A DNA stretch of 64,000 nucleotides from Haloferax marinum (GCF_009674625.1 NZ_WKJQ01000001.1:372001-436000); one strand, 5' to 3'. Numbered from the stretch's first letter, positions 9,491-20,161 are shown. A program made the numbers and translations. The notes: a model not told the origin generated them from the letters alone.

Positions 9491-9633
9491 TCTGTGTCTA
9501 TATGTGGTTCGGCCCTGATATCGAGTTTGGGCATTTGAGGGCCCAGAAATCCAAATTTCGGAGGAGTACTGAACGATTGTGTATTACTACTCAGATAGTA
9601 AAAGTTCAGATGGCGACTGGTCGAGTCGGCGAG

Positions 9634-10587
9634 TTACTTGACGGCGTCGAGTGCCTGTGCTTTCCACTCGCGGATGGTCTCCTCGTCGGCTTCGAGTGCG
9701 TCCGCGACGTGTTCGGGGTCCGACGTCGCGAGGCGGCGTACCGACCGAACGCCCGCTTCGGCGAGGAGTTCGGCGTCGTCTTCGTCGATACCGTCGAGTG
9801 TCGTGAGTGGCGTCGGTTTCGACCGTTCGCGCCACGCCGCTTCGGCGGCGACCGCGTCTCCCGACCCGTCAGCAGTCGTGCCGCTGTTGCTCGGTGTCCA
9901 GTCACCACCCTGCGTCACGTTGTGGGTACGGTCGCTGTTCGAACCCGTCGGCTCCCCACTGGGCGTCCAGTCACCGTCTCTCGTCGGTCCGTCGTCCGCG
10001 GTGGTCGTCTCCGACGACGCGCCGCTCGGAGACCAATCTCCCGACGCGGTGTCGTCTTCGTCTTCCTTCCACGTCCCGGAGCTCGCTGCGACCCACGCGC
10101 GTTCGTCGTCGCCGAGTCCGCGTACTTGTGTGGACCGTCGGTCCAAGTCGTCCCCGGAGTTGAACGACCACGCCAACGAGTGCCACCGCCGAATCTTGGC
10201 TGCGACGCCTGGGTTGACCCCTGCTTCGACGAGGTCGCGGTAGCATACGTCTCCATCGACGATGGACTCGACGTCGATATCCGACGATTCCAGAAGTTCT
10301 TCGGTCGCCGGCCCGACGAACTTCAAATCCTGGAGTTCTTCCGGGACGGGGTCCGTTTCGGACTCTGAATGGGGCTTGAGCAGGTGCTCTATCGCTTCGT
10401 CAGTGTCCGATGGGTGGTTTCCGTCCTCGTCGTCGGTGTCGGTCAGTGGGGTTGCGTTCTCGTCGTCGGTTAGGGGAGTTGCGTTCTCTTCGTCAGTTAG
10501 TGGGGTTGCGTTCGCTTCGTCAGTGCCCGTTGGGTGCGCCTCTTCACCGTCCGCATCATGTGTGCCCGTATCGTTCTCGCCAGTCAC
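9634..10587 (-). CDS. Helix-hairpin-helix domain protein with internal repeats
   Basis: 317 aa from a GTG. The first 50 residues hold three copies of ENATPLTDD/E encoded by a 27-bp DNA repeat. Two HhH-like segments follow: LKFVGPATEELLESSDIDVE near residues 88-107 and LDGIDEDDAELLAEAGVRSV near 271-290, both resembling the G-I/V-G/D hairpins that bind the DNA backbone. The middle is a disordered region with three GDW(S/T)PSG/N motifs. Probably a cytoplasmic DNA-binding protein; partner unknown. Divergent from the hydroxyacyl-CoA dehydrogenase gene. Confidence 0.72.
   Translation of the reverse strand: MTGENDTGTHDADGEEAHPTGTDEANATPLTDEENATPLTDDENATPLTDTDDEDGNHPSDTDEAIEHLLKPHSESETDPVPEELQDLKFVGPATEELLESSDIDVESIVDGDVCYRDLVEAGVNPGVAAKIRRWHSLAWSFNSGDDLDRRSTQVRGLGDDERAWVAASSGTWKEDEDDTASGDWSPSGASSETTTADDGPTRDGDWTPSGEPTGSNSDRTHNVTQGGDWTPSNSGTTADGSGDAVAAEAAWRERSKPTPLTTLDGIDEDDAELLAEAGVRSVRRLATSDPEHVADALEADEETIREWKAQALDAVK
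10442..10522. repeat. 27-bp coding tandem repeat, 3 copies
   Basis: Units at 10442-10468, 10469-10495 and 10496-10522 encode the nine-residue repeat ENATPLTDD/E near the N-terminus of the HhH protein. Unit length is a multiple of three, so copy change would keep the frame. Confidence 0.85.
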
Positions 10588-10702
10588 CGTTGGTTGACAC
10601 CATTCTGGGACGTAACTTGACTGTTTCCGTGAAAGTCACGAATTTGTCATTATTCTGGACGGGTCGGCAAGTTTTACCTTGCCACCTTGCGGAGTCCAGC
10701 GC

Positions 10703-11563
10703 ATGCGTGGAATGAACGATATCGAGACGGTCGGCGTCGTCGGCGCAGGGACGATGGGCAACGGAATCGCACAGGTTGCGGCGATGTCGGGGTACGACGT
10801 CGTCATGCGCGATTTGGAGACTGAGTACGTCGAACGCGGCCTCTCGGCCATCGACGACAGTCTCTCGCGGTTCGTCTCGAAAGAGCGACTGAGCGAATCG
10901 GAAGCCGAGGCGGCCAAAGACCGCATCACTGGCACGACCGACTTCGACGACCTCGCGGCGTGTGATTTCGTGGTCGAAGCCGCGGTCGAGAACATGGACA
11001 TCAAACAGTCTATCTTCGCGGACCTCGACGAAACCCTCCCCGACGACGTCATTCTCGGCACGAACACGAGTACGCTCTCGATTACGACTATCGCCTCCGC
11101 GACAGACCGCCCCGAACAGGTCGTCGGCCTCCACTTCATGAACCCGGTTCCCATCATGAAGGGCGTCGAAGTCGTCCGCGGCGAGAAGACCGACCCGGCA
11201 GTCGTCGAGTTCGCTCACGAGTTCTCCGAAGACCTCGGCAAGGAGACGTGGGAGTCCGACGACAAGCCCGGATTCGTCACCAACCGCATCCTCATGCCGT
11301 GGCTGAACGAGGGTATCCGCGCCTACGACGAGGGCGTCGCCTCCAAGGAAGACATCGACCGCGGGATGACGCTCGGCACGAACGTCCCGATGGGACCGCT
11401 CACCCTCGCCGACCACATCGGTCTCGACATCTGTCTGGACGCGTCCGAGACGCTCTTCGAGGAACTCGGCGACCGGTACAAACCGGCGTACCTACTCAAG
11501 CGCAAAGTCGCCGCCGGTGACCTCGGCAAGAAGACTGGAAAAGGCTTCTACGAGTACGACTGA
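10703..11563 (+). CDS. 3-hydroxyacyl-CoA dehydrogenase
   Basis: 286 aa from the ATG at 10703; a TTG upstream is in frame but unlikely, since a TATA-like ttttacc lies about 30 bases before 10703. The NAD fold has [14 protein letters not shown] (GAGTMG at 14-19); the C-terminal part has [17 protein letters not shown] with the catalytic His and ends [12 protein letters not shown], the family's closing motif. It oxidises (S)-3-hydroxyacyl-CoA to 3-ketoacyl-CoA with NAD in beta-oxidation. It is a single-domain enzyme without a fused hydratase. Confidence 0.93.
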   Translation: MRGMNDIETVGVVGAGTMGNGIAQVAAMSGYDVVMRDLETEYVERGLSAIDDSLSRFVSKERLSESEAEAAKDRITGTTDFDDLAACDFVVEAAVENMDIKQSIFADLDETLPDDVILGTNTSTLSITTIASATDRPEQVVGLHFMNPVPIMKGVEVVRGEKTDPAVVEFAHEFSEDLGKETWESDDKPGFVTNRILMPWLNEGIRAYDEGVASKEDIDRGMTLGTNVPMGPLTLADHIGLDICLDASETLFEELGDRYKPAYLLKRKVAAGDLGKKTGKGFYEYD

Positions 11564-11590
11564 ACCGCCGAGAATCGGCGTTCGGGTCGA

Positions 11591-12127
11591 TTAGAAGGGG
11601 CCACATCCCATCGTCGTCGAGATAGACGATTGGTCTATCCCGTCGTCGGTCACGACGAGGCTGTACACCTTGTCGTTGCAGTCGAAATCTGATTTTGGTA
11701 TCTGCTTTTCGGCTTCGTGGTCTGGCGTCGAGAGCCGAATCCGGTATTTCGCGGGGTCACAAAGGAGGAATCTGATTTTTGAACTCGGCTTGAGTTCGTG
11801 GCGACTTTCGAGCTTTGGCGTCCACCGATATGCGCCGTACCGCTCGATGAGAATTTCTGCTTCGACTTTCGATGCAGTCGCGTTGGCGATGACGACTCCG
11901 ATTGGTTTTCCAAAGAACACGTTATCGACGCCGCGTCGTCCGATGACGTACGTCCGTTCGGTCGTGGCGTCGTCGGGGATGTTTTGGGGCGACGGCACTG
12001 ACGGCCACTCCGGTTCTGTCTCGTCAGACCCGAGTATCGAACCGCGTCCGAGACACCCGGCGGTTCCTCCGAGCATCGCCATCCCGCCGAGCGCGCCGAG
12101 GAACCGTCGGCGTCCGAGTCCGTCCAT
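11591..12127 (-). CDS. Tat-exported lipoprotein, small, unknown function
   Basis: 178 aa. Twin-arginine stretch GRRRFLGALGG and a lipobox GTAGC (Cys25) show a membrane-anchored lipoprotein. The mature domain looks like an all-beta fold (VIANATASKVEAEILIE, KIRFLLCDPAKYRIRL) with Cys residues at three sites near the C-terminal half, ending TTMGCGPF. No known family motif. It converges with the hydroxyacyl-CoA dehydrogenase gene and is followed by an unrelated membrane protein gene. Confidence 0.75.
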   Translation of the reverse strand: MDGLGRRRFLGALGGMAMLGGTAGCLGRGSILGSDETEPEWPSVPSPQNIPDDATTERTYVIGRRGVDNVFFGKPIGVVIANATASKVEAEILIERYGAYRWTPKLESRHELKPSSKIRFLLCDPAKYRIRLSTPDHEAEKQIPKSDFDCNDKVYSLVVTDDGIDQSSISTTMGCGPF

Positions 12128-12164
12128 ACGAATCGCTGACAGGAACCGCGTAAGTGTCTTCTGC

Positions 12165-12380
12165 TCAGTTGCCGTCCCGCAATTTCATCACCACTGCACC
12201 CACGACGCCGACGACCAGGAACACCCCACCAATCCCTGCTAACCCCAGCGCCAACCCAGATACCGCCTCCACGCCACCGCTGGCGACGTACGCCAGAATC
12301 GCACCGAAGAAGAAGATTGCGGCGACGAATCCCCCGACGAAGAGGACGAACGTCGGCGTAAGGTAGTCGTCTGCGGGCAT
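12165..12380 (-). CDS. Two-helix small membrane protein
   Basis: 71 aa with two hydrophobic segments (about residues 9-33 and 40-64), Gly/Val-rich, ending in a short basic tail. It lies 37 bases upstream of the Tat lipoprotein gene on the same strand, and diverges from the ABC operon at 12492. No recognised family. The coding call rests on length, hydrophobicity and position. Confidence 0.6.
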   Translation of the reverse strand: MPADDYLTPTFVLFVGGFVAAIFFFGAILAYVASGGVEAVSGLALGLAGIGGVFLVVGVVGAVVMKLRDGN

Positions 12381-12460
12381 ATCTCCCCATTTGCAACCGG
12401 AGCACGAAACTGTTGTCCTGCAGAGAGGAACTCTATCAGTTCTGAAATCCTGCGCGAACC

Positions 12461-12470
12461 CTTTTATCCA
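12461..12470 (+). promoter_or_regulatory. TATA box of the ABC-2/PrsW operon
   Basis: cttttatcca ends 22 bases before the ATG at 12492, in the position of a leaderless haloarchaeal promoter. Confidence 0.6.
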
Positions 12471-12491
12471 ATCCCGCGTGAAGGTCTGGCA

Positions 12492-13411
<920 letters not shown>

Positions 13412-13415
<4 letters not shown>

Positions 13416-15379
13416 CCGACCGTCCATCGCAGAGACAGGATTCGACAGCGAACGGTTCGACAGCGAACGATTCGACAGCGAACGGTTCGACAGCGAACGA
13501 TTCGGCCGGTGGTCGAGTCAGTGGCCTCCGCACGCGTCTCGCCGCACACCTCCGTGCAATCGCCCGCATCGCTCAGTGGGAGGTGTCGCGCTCGGCCGGC
13601 ACCGTCGACCGCAAGACCATCGCACTCGGACTGATTGGGGCACTCGTCGCCGTCGCTATCGCCGCGGGTGCCGTCGGAAGCGGCGTCGCTATCGACCAGG
13701 ACCTCTACCGGGTCGGAATCGATTCGGACAGCGCGTACTACGACGCAGTCGAGCAGTCGTCGGTCCTCGAACCACGCCCACTCTCGGACCCGAACGTCGA
13801 AATCGTCGTGAGCAACACACACGTCTCGGTCAAAGAGACACAGACGAGTAGGGCGGCGTATCAGGCGTTCCGCGAGGCGGTCCAGTCGTACAACGAACGC
13901 CAGATGGCGCGCGAACCGAACCAATCTGCGGCGTTTCCAGTCGTCGTCGACCTCCAGTATCGCGAACGCGGCGCGTTAGTCCCACCCGGTAGCAGAGTCG
14001 ACGGTGGGTCTGGTGACGGGACGGGTGTCGGCGGCGGGTCGGACGCTGTCGGCGGGTCCGGAGACTCGTCGGGCACGACAGGGACAGTTGGAACAGACTC
14101 GTCGTCCGGAGCGAGCGATGGAGACGGGTCAGTTGGGTCTGGAGCTGACTCGACCGCGGTCGCGTCCGCCGACGACAGCAGTCTCGGCGCGTCGTCGCTC
14201 GGCGGCATGGCGGGCATCTTCGGCGGCGACACCAGCGGGTCGCCCGCGAGTATCAGTCCGCCGTTTCCCTTCGCGTCGCTCGTCCTCGCCTTTGCCTTCC
14301 TCGTCCCGATGAACTTCGTGATTCAGGCGTACGGGTCGAGCATCCTCAACGAACGCGTGAACCGCCGCGGCGAACTCTTGCTCGTCGCACCCATCGCACC
14401 GGGCGACATCGTCGCCGGAAAGACCCTCCCGTACCTCGCTGGAATGGTCGGCATCACCGTCGTCATCGCGGCAGCTATCGGCGGCGGTCCCGTCTCCGTT
14501 GCGGCCGTCATCCCCATCGGGTTGCTGTTCCTCTCGTCGACGTTCGTCGGCGCGATGTTCGCGCGCTCGTTCAAGGAACTCACCTTCGTCACGGTCACCG
14601 TCTCCGTCTTCTTGACGACGTACACCTTCGTCCCGGCTATCTTCACGAACGTGACGCCCATCGCGCTCATCTCGCCGTTGACGCTCGTCGTTCGCGACTT
14701 GGGTGGCGACGCAATCCCACTCGGCGACTTCGCCTTCTCGGTCGGCCCCATCCTCGTCGCGGCACTCGTGTTGTTCCTCCTCGGAACCGGTGTCTACCGC
14801 GAAGAGGATATGTTCACCCAGCGGTCGGTCCCGCTGAAGTTCCTCGACGCGCTGGACAGTCGTATCTCCCGACCACGGTCGATTGCGACGCTCTCTGCGC
14901 TGTCGATTCCGTTCGTCTTCATCGCGGAACTGCTCGCAATCGCCGTCCTGTTCGTCCTCCCCGTGGACGTGACGGTTCCGCTCGTCCTCGTCGCCGTCGC
15001 AATCGTCGAAGAACTCGCCAAGAGCATGCACATCTACGCCGCCTTCGAGAAGGCGCGATTCGCCCGGACCGTTCGCGTGTCGCTCCTCCTCGGCGGCCTC
15101 TCCGGACTTGGCTTCTTCCTCGGCGAGAAGTTCACCGCTATCGTCCAACTCGTCGGACTCCCGTCGCTCACGCTTGGACAGGCGGCGTTCGCACCCTCTG
15201 GAATCGGTATCGCCACCGCCGCAGGACTGCTCGTCGCGCCACTCGTGCTCCACGCCGTGACGGCCAGCGTGACTGCACTCGGTGCGAGGCAGGGCAAATC
15301 GGCCTACGGGCTCGCACTCGTGGGTGCAATCGGCATTCACGTCGTCTACAACATGCAGGTGGTGAACGCCCTTGGGTAA
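13412..15379 (+). CDS. ABC-2 permease fused to PrsW-like intramembrane protease domain
   Basis: 655 aa. Residues 11-31 are a Ser/Thr/Ala/Asn repeat encoded by a 15-bp DNA repeat. A helix near 68-90 is followed by a large extracellular part with a Gly/Ser/Asp-rich disordered region (about 195-265), then the six-helix ABC-2 permease core (about 285-470). The last 170 residues form a separate helical domain with EELAKSMHIYAAFEKARF (Glu533-Glu534, Lys537), GLGFFLGEKF and GIHVVYNMQV, matching the E-E-x-x-K, F-x-x-x-E and H-x-x-x-N pattern of PrsW/Abi membrane proteases. Overlaps the ATPase gene by 4 bases (ATGA). The fusion suggests an exporter with built-in proteolysis; substrate unknown. Confidence 0.85.
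13444..13503. repeat. 15-bp coding tandem repeat, 4 copies
   Basis: Four units of gacagcgaacg(g/a)ttc at 13444-13503 encode the S-T-A-N-G/D repeat near the N-terminus of the permease-PrsW fusion. In-frame unit length; copy number may vary between strains. Confidence 0.88.
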
Positions 15380-16430
15380 TCCACGACTCGCCATCGCGCG
15401 GCGCGAACTCGGGTCTCTCCGAAAGGAGAAGACCATCGTGCTGGCGTTGGCCATCCAACTGTTCGTCGCGGCCTTCTCGTCGTTCCTCGTCGTCGGCCTC
15501 GTCTCGCTGTACGACCCAGGTGCAGCGAGTTATCAGGTCGACGTGGCAGTCACCGGTGGCGACGAAGCGGTCACCGACCTGCTCACGGCAATCGACGGCG
15601 AATCAGGGCTGGCCGGTCGGACGTACCCATCGACAGACGCGGCGATGACGGCCTTCGAGGAGCGCCAGGTAGACGCGGTCGTCGAGGCATCGACAGGTTC
15701 CGAAGGTCGGATACACCTCGTCGCGGTCGCTCCAGACTCGGGCGTGGAGACGACGGCGGTGGTCGTCCGACTGCGCGACGCCCTTCGTGCGCTGGAACGC
15801 ACCGAACGCGCTCAGCGAAGTGCGTCACTGACGACGAACCCACTGCCGCTTCCACCGGCGACAGAGGCGAGTCCCTACTTCAGTTTCACCTACACGGTGC
15901 TCGTCCCACTGCTGTTGTTCCTCCCCGTCTTCATCGCCGGGTCGCTAGTCGTGGACTCGCTGACCGAGGAAGTCGCTCGGGGGACGCTCGAACTCCTCCG
16001 CGTCGCGCCAGTGAGTTTCTCTGCCGTCGTCGACGGCAAGGTGCTCGCCGCAGGTGGCCTCGCCCCGATTCAGGCTATCGCGTGGATGTATCTCCTCAGA
16101 CTCAACGGCACCGGTATCGAGAACGTCGCGTGGTTGTTCGGCATGGTCGCCGGCCTCGCAGCGGTGGTCGTCTCGCTCGGTGCGACAGTCTCGATTACGG
16201 CACCGGACCGCCGCATCGCCCAGTTACTCTACTCGATTGGCGTCCTCCTCGTCTTCGCAGGGACGTCGTTGCTCCCGCTCAATCCAACGAACACGGCGGC
16301 GAGGTTGGCGCTCGGAACCGCCGGACTCGACGCTCGTCTGGCAGTCGTCGGTCTCTGTGTCGTCGGTCTCGTCTCGCTGGTCGGTCTCCGACTCGTCGTC
16401 GACGGTGTCGACCCGAACGAACTCGACTGA
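15372..16430 (+). CDS. ABC-2 type exporter permease, second subunit
   Basis: 352 aa from a TTG that overlaps the end of the previous gene by 8 bases; no ATG or GTG exists between the upstream in-frame stop and this TTG. A helix at about 24-46 (ALAIQLFVAAFSSFLVVGL) is followed by an external domain and a block of five or six helices from 170 to 340, with EEVARGTLELLRVAPVS, the ABC-2 permease cytoplasmic signature. With the fusion protein it makes a heterodimeric membrane channel for the ATPase at 12492. Confidence 0.85.
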   Translation: MGNPRLAIARRELGSLRKEKTIVLALAIQLFVAAFSSFLVVGLVSLYDPGAASYQVDVAVTGGDEAVTDLLTAIDGESGLAGRTYPSTDAAMTAFEERQVDAVVEASTGSEGRIHLVAVAPDSGVETTAVVVRLRDALRALERTERAQRSASLTTNPLPLPPATEASPYFSFTYTVLVPLLLFLPVFIAGSLVVDSLTEEVARGTLELLRVAPVSFSAVVDGKVLAAGGLAPIQAIAWMYLLRLNGTGIENVAWLFGMVAGLAAVVVSLGATVSITAPDRRIAQLLYSIGVLLVFAGTSLLPLNPTNTAARLALGTAGLDARLAVVGLCVVGLVSLVGLRLVVDGVDPNELD

Positions 16431-16484
16431 CGACCCCGGTTCGGCACCGGAAGGCGTACAAGTGCTGAGTTCGACGGGCGACAC

Positions 16485-16823
16485 ATGGGAATCGGAGGCA
16501 CTGCGAAGAAGCTCCAGAAAGTCGCAGAGATGGCCGAAGACGTCTACAAGAAGCTCAACGAACTCCGCGGGCAAATCGTCGAAGTTCGCGAGACGGTCGA
16601 CGAGACCAAGCAACGAGTGGACAAACTCGAAGCCGAAAACGCCGAACAGCGCGCGATTCTCGAAGCTCTCGCGGAAGAACAGGGCATCGACATCGACGCG
16701 ACTATCGCGAACGTCCACATCGCCGAGGCCGAAACAGAAGCCGACTCGAGCACGGCCGGTGCCGACGAGACCACTGCCGACGATTCAGACGCCGTAGCCG
16801 ACGATTCGGCACCCGACAAATAA
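16485..16823 (+). CDS. Coiled-coil protein, DUF5798-like
   Basis: 112 aa. Residues 5-62 form a long amphipathic coiled coil (AKKLQKVAEMAEDVYKKL, then VRETVDETKQRVDKLEAENA); the tail from 85 on is Asp/Thr/Ala-rich and disordered. This arrangement is widespread in haloarchaea as DUF5798. Cytoplasmic, without enzyme motifs. It follows the ABC operon after 54 bases and precedes the cysteine synthase-like gene; no functional link is evident. Confidence 0.75.
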   Translation: MGIGGTAKKLQKVAEMAEDVYKKLNELRGQIVEVRETVDETKQRVDKLEAENAEQRAILEALAEEQGIDIDATIANVHIAEAETEADSSTAGADETTADDSDAVADDSAPDK

Positions 16824-16892
16824 CGGGATTCTTTCTTTGCACCCCGCGGCGGGATGATAACGTTCAGTAACCGGCGCAACATTTGCCTGGGT

Positions 16893-17873
16893 ATGACCAC
16901 GCACCGCGAACCCCTCGACTCGGTGGTCGATACCGTGGGCGAGACCCCGCTGGTTCGGATTCACGCATCTCCTGACGAGGTTCCGGTCTACGCCAAACTC
17001 GAGTCGTTCAACCCCGGCGCGAGCGTCAAAGACCGCATCGGGAAGTACATGCTCGAACAGATGCTGGCGTCTGGCGACCTCCCCGAGGGTGGGACCGTCG
17101 TCGAACCGACCGCCGGAAACACCGGTATCGGCTTCGCGGTGGCGGCGAATCAACTCGGTATTCGCGCGGTGTTCGTCGTCCCCGAGCGATTCAGCGTCGA
17201 GAAACAGACGCTCATGCGAGCGCTCGGCGCCGACGTGGTCAACACGCCCACCGAAGACGGCATGGGTGGTGCCATCGACCGTGCCCACCAACTCGCGGAC
17301 GAACTCGACGACGCCGTCGTCCCCCAGCAGTTCTCGAACCCGCTCAACCCCGAGGCACACTACGAGACGACGGCCCCCGAAGTGTACGACGCGCTCGACG
17401 ACGAGGTTGGTGCGCTCGTCGCTGGGTGTGGGACGGCAGGAACCCTCATGGGACTGGCCCGCTACGGCCGTGAGAGACACCCCGATACGTTCGTGACGGC
17501 CGTCGAACCGGTGGGGTCGCTCTACGCACGACTCCACGGCCGGGACGTCGAAGAAGGAGCGTACAAGACGGAGGGCATCGGCACCCACGACCCCGCGACG
17601 AACGAGTTGTTCGACCCCGACGTAGTGAACGAAATCGTCCAAATCGGCGACCACGAGACGCACGCCGAGATGCAGCGACTCGCCGCAGAAGAGGGCCACC
17701 TCGTCGCGTCCAGTTCTGCGGCGAACGCACTCGCGGCGCTCGACGTCGCAGAACGCGCGGCCGCGGGCGAACTCGACCTCCCGTACGACTCGGTCGTGAC
17801 TGTCTTCCCCGACTCTTCTGAGCGGTATCTCTCGAAAGGCGTCTACGGCGACTTCGAGTCGTGGGAAGGATAG
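16893..17873 (+). CDS. PLP-dependent cysteine synthase family protein
   Basis: 326 aa from ATG 16893. NPGASVKDRIG at 40-50 carries the pyridoxal-phosphate lysine (Lys46); PTAGNTGIG at 72-80 is the substrate-binding loop (family: T-S-G-N-T-G), and GCGTAGTLMG near 184 binds the cofactor phosphate. The end has VTVFPDSSERYLSKGVY, as in O-acetylserine sulfhydrylase and cystathionine beta-synthase catalytic domains. It probably makes cysteine from an activated serine and sulfide. No serine acetyltransferase is nearby. A slightly longer frame starts upstream but begins with non-family sequence. Confidence 0.9.
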   Translation: MTTHREPLDSVVDTVGETPLVRIHASPDEVPVYAKLESFNPGASVKDRIGKYMLEQMLASGDLPEGGTVVEPTAGNTGIGFAVAANQLGIRAVFVVPERFSVEKQTLMRALGADVVNTPTEDGMGGAIDRAHQLADELDDAVVPQQFSNPLNPEAHYETTAPEVYDALDDEVGALVAGCGTAGTLMGLARYGRERHPDTFVTAVEPVGSLYARLHGRDVEEGAYKTEGIGTHDPATNELFDPDVVNEIVQIGDHETHAEMQRLAAEEGHLVASSSAANALAALDVAERAAAGELDLPYDSVVTVFPDSSERYLSKGVYGDFESWEG

Positions 17874-17912
17874 CGTACTCAGTCTGTTCGACTCGTTCTC
17901 GAGCGGCCCCAG

Positions 17913-18335
17913 TCAGGCGACGAATCTGGCGTGTTCGACCTTGTAACACTTGTCCTGGACGTAGTCGAGACCGGCCTCTTCGGCACGCGCTGCCGCTTCG
18001 TCGTCACGAATCCCGAGTTGGAGCCAGACCGCTTTGACGTCGCCATGGTCGGCCGCACGGTCGATTGCGGCATCGACGACGGCACCTGCCTCTGCCGACG
18101 GCCGGAACACGTTGACGAGGTCGACAGCTTCGTCTACGTCTGCGAGTGAGTCGTACGCCTTCTCACCGAGTACCTCGTCGTGGAACGGGTTGACGGGCAC
18201 GACTCGATAGCCGTGACGTTGCATGTACGCCGGAATCTCGTGGGCAGCCTTTCCTGGCGTCGCAGAACACCCGACGACGGCGATGGTTTGGTAGTCGAGC
18301 ATGGCTCGCAGTCCGTCGGGACTCGTGATGGGCAT
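17913..18335 (-). CDS. CoA-binding domain protein
   Basis: 140 aa, one Rossmann domain of the CoA_binding_2 type. IAVVGCSATPGKAAHEIPAY near 18-37 is the nucleotide-binding loop, followed by VVPVNPFHDEVLGEKAYDSL and VDLVNVFRPSAE, and a late Asp-rich VQDKCYKVEH. It matches the stand-alone YccU/Smad-like CoA-binding proteins related to succinyl-CoA synthetase alpha. Exact ligand and role unknown. Converges with the cysteine synthase-like gene. Confidence 0.88.
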   Translation of the reverse strand: MPITSPDGLRAMLDYQTIAVVGCSATPGKAAHEIPAYMQRHGYRVVPVNPFHDEVLGEKAYDSLADVDEAVDLVNVFRPSAEAGAVVDAAIDRAADHGDVKAVWLQLGIRDDEAAARAEEAGLDYVQDKCYKVEHARFVA

Positions 18336-18458
18336 ACCGACACGAACGAGAGTTGTGGATAAAAATCTCGGCCGAGCGTGCGTGGTCAGCGCAGTCGCCG
18401 TGGCTGAGTCGGAATCGACAGTCGCCGTTCGAAGACGTCGGCCGTCGGGGTTCGTTCG

Positions 18459-19070
18459 TCAGTCGCTGGCGAGTCTGACGCTGGGGGCGGCGTCTTCGGA
18501 GGTGGTGATGATGCCGTCGAACAACTGTTTGATGGTGTTCATCGTCCGGTCGTCGTGGGCGTCGGCGTCGATGGTGAACAGTCCGAGTCCACCGACGCTC
18601 TGGATACGCCCGGTGAAGACGTGGAGGAACCGAAACACCGTCTGGAGGTCGGCGTACATCAGGAGCGTCGAAAGCGAGTGGAGCATGATGCGGTTCTGCT
18701 CTAAGCCTCGGTCCTGGTAGTACTCCTGGAGAACCTCGGAGAGTTTGATTCCGATGCCAGTCATATCGACCGGTGACGAGGTGTATTTGATTCGGTCGTC
18801 GTCCCGAACGTCGCCGACTCCCTGTTGCCTGGTGACGCAGTCGACGACAGAGACTGGGTTGTCTTCGATTTCGATGCGTTTGTTGATGTCTTTGAGGATG
18901 CGGTCTGCACCGTCTTTGGTCGTGACGACGATCGCACCTTCGCCGCGCTCGCTCCCCGCGGCGAGAATATCGAGTGCCAGCGAGCGCTTTCCGGTCAGTG
19001 GCGGTCCGCTGATAAGGAGGTTCGTCCCCGGTTCGACCTCGGTGTCGAGGTCGCCGCCAAGTTCATACAT
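18459..19070 (-). CDS. RAD55/RecA-like ATPase family protein (KaiC-related)
   Basis: 203 aa. A P-loop-like segment SGPPLTGKRS is at 21-30, with Arg at the position usually held by Thr/Ser, followed by Ser. Downstream are IVVTTKDGADRILKDI, SVVDCVTRQQ and IMLHSLSTLLMYADLQTVFRF, as in haloarchaeal RAD55-type proteins that lie near signal-transduction genes. The altered Walker A and missing clear Walker B suggest weak or no ATPase activity. Cytoplasmic. The 179 bases before it up to the UbiA gene hold nothing recognisable. Confidence 0.78.
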   Translation of the reverse strand: MYELGGDLDTEVEPGTNLLISGPPLTGKRSLALDILAAGSERGEGAIVVTTKDGADRILKDINKRIEIEDNPVSVVDCVTRQQGVGDVRDDDRIKYTSSPVDMTGIGIKLSEVLQEYYQDRGLEQNRIMLHSLSTLLMYADLQTVFRFLHVFTGRIQSVGGLGLFTIDADAHDDRTMNTIKQLFDGIITTSEDAAPSVRLASD

Positions 19071-19249
19071 ACGAGTACCTCAGGTCAGTGGCATCGACTC
19101 CGAGGAGTACTATCGCATGACGCTTCCGCTCGCCGGGGGTCATCAGATAGTACGACCATTCGGTGTGCCGGTAATATTCTTTTTGATTGGTGGGTGGAAA
19201 CTTCCCCTACTCTCGATTCCGAACGGGCCAGTAGCGAGCGCGAGAGACG

Positions 19250-20101
19250 TCAGAAGGCGATGGTGAGCGACGTTGCACGGCCGACGATGAACGCGAACGC
19301 GGCCAAGAACATCCCCTGTTTGAGTCTCCGCTGTGCGGTCCCAGGATTCTCGAACGACTGGGCCGACGCCACGAGCATCACCCCGTCGGCGGGGACGACC
19401 AACCCGAGATACACGAGGCCGAACTCACCGCTGACGAACGGGACGGCACTCGCGGCGACGGCGACGACGAGGACGGCGACGCCGAGCCACAGCGACGGTC
19501 GTTCACCGACGACGATGGGGAGGGTTCGAAGTCCCTCCTCTCTGTCGCCAGCGATGTCTTCGACGTCTTTGACGATTTCACGGGTGAGCGTCGCCAACGC
19601 GGCGAGGACACACAGCACGAGCGCGCCGAGTGGTTCTCCGATTGCAGCTCCGCCGAAGAGGAACGTCGACCCCGTGAGTGCGGCGACGACGACGTTGCCC
19701 ACGCCGGGGAGTCCCTTGAAGAACTCCGTGTACGCGAGGAGTGCGACGAGGTTGACCACGGCGATGGCGATGGCGACGAGTGGTAACGCGAGTGCCGACA
19801 CGACAGCGCCGCCGAAGAGGGCGACGCTGAACCACTTCGCCTCCGAGGCGGTGACCGCACCACTCGGAATGGGGCGGTCGGGTCGGTTGATACGGTCGAT
19901 TTCGCGGTCGAAATAGTCGTTGATAGCGTTCCCCGCACCCGTCGCGAACACTGTGGCGAGGACCGCCGCGACGACGGCGAGCGTGTCGCCGAACGTCGCA
20001 CCAGCGACGAACGCACCCGTGAACGTGAGGACGCCGGCCGCGATTGCATTCCCCGGTCTGGTGAGTCCGACGAATCCGCGCGCCCGCACTCCGAGAGCCA
20101 T
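19250..20101 (-). CDS. UbiA prenyltransferase, probable DGGGP synthase
   Basis: 283 aa with eight or nine membrane helices. The first Asp-rich motif is NDYFDREIDRINRPDRPIPS at 61-80 and the second is DVEDIAGDREEGLRTLP near 177-193; both chelate Mg-prenyl diphosphate. The short archaeal UbiA form with R-P-D-R-P-I-P matches geranylgeranylglycerol-phosphate geranylgeranyltransferase, which adds the second isoprenoid chain in archaeal lipid synthesis. A role in another prenylation (menaquinone) cannot be fully excluded. A TATA box at 20125-20132 fits a leaderless start. Confidence 0.88.
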   Translation of the reverse strand: MALGVRARGFVGLTRPGNAIAAGVLTFTGAFVAGATFGDTLAVVAAVLATVFATGAGNAINDYFDREIDRINRPDRPIPSGAVTASEAKWFSVALFGGAVVSALALPLVAIAIAVVNLVALLAYTEFFKGLPGVGNVVVAALTGSTFLFGGAAIGEPLGALVLCVLAALATLTREIVKDVEDIAGDREEGLRTLPIVVGERPSLWLGVAVLVVAVAASAVPFVSGEFGLVYLGLVVPADGVMLVASAQSFENPGTAQRRLKQGMFLAAFAFIVGRATSLTIAF

Positions 20102-20124
20102 ACCGGGTAGTGTTCGGACACTCC

Positions 20125-20132
20125 GTATAAAT
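20125..20132 (-). promoter_or_regulatory. TATA box of the UbiA gene
   Basis: Minus-strand atttatac, 24-31 bases before the ATG at 20101. A palindromic gtgttcggacac lies between it and the start codon. Confidence 0.6.
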
Positions 20133-20161
20133 CGCGCGGAGTCGGCCGTCGCGAATCAATT

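Noticed and set aside
14129..15454. 441-codon minus-strand frame over the permease-PrsW gene
   Set aside because: Antisense to predicted membrane helices, rich in Glu/Arg/Asp as expected for the reverse of hydrophobic codons.
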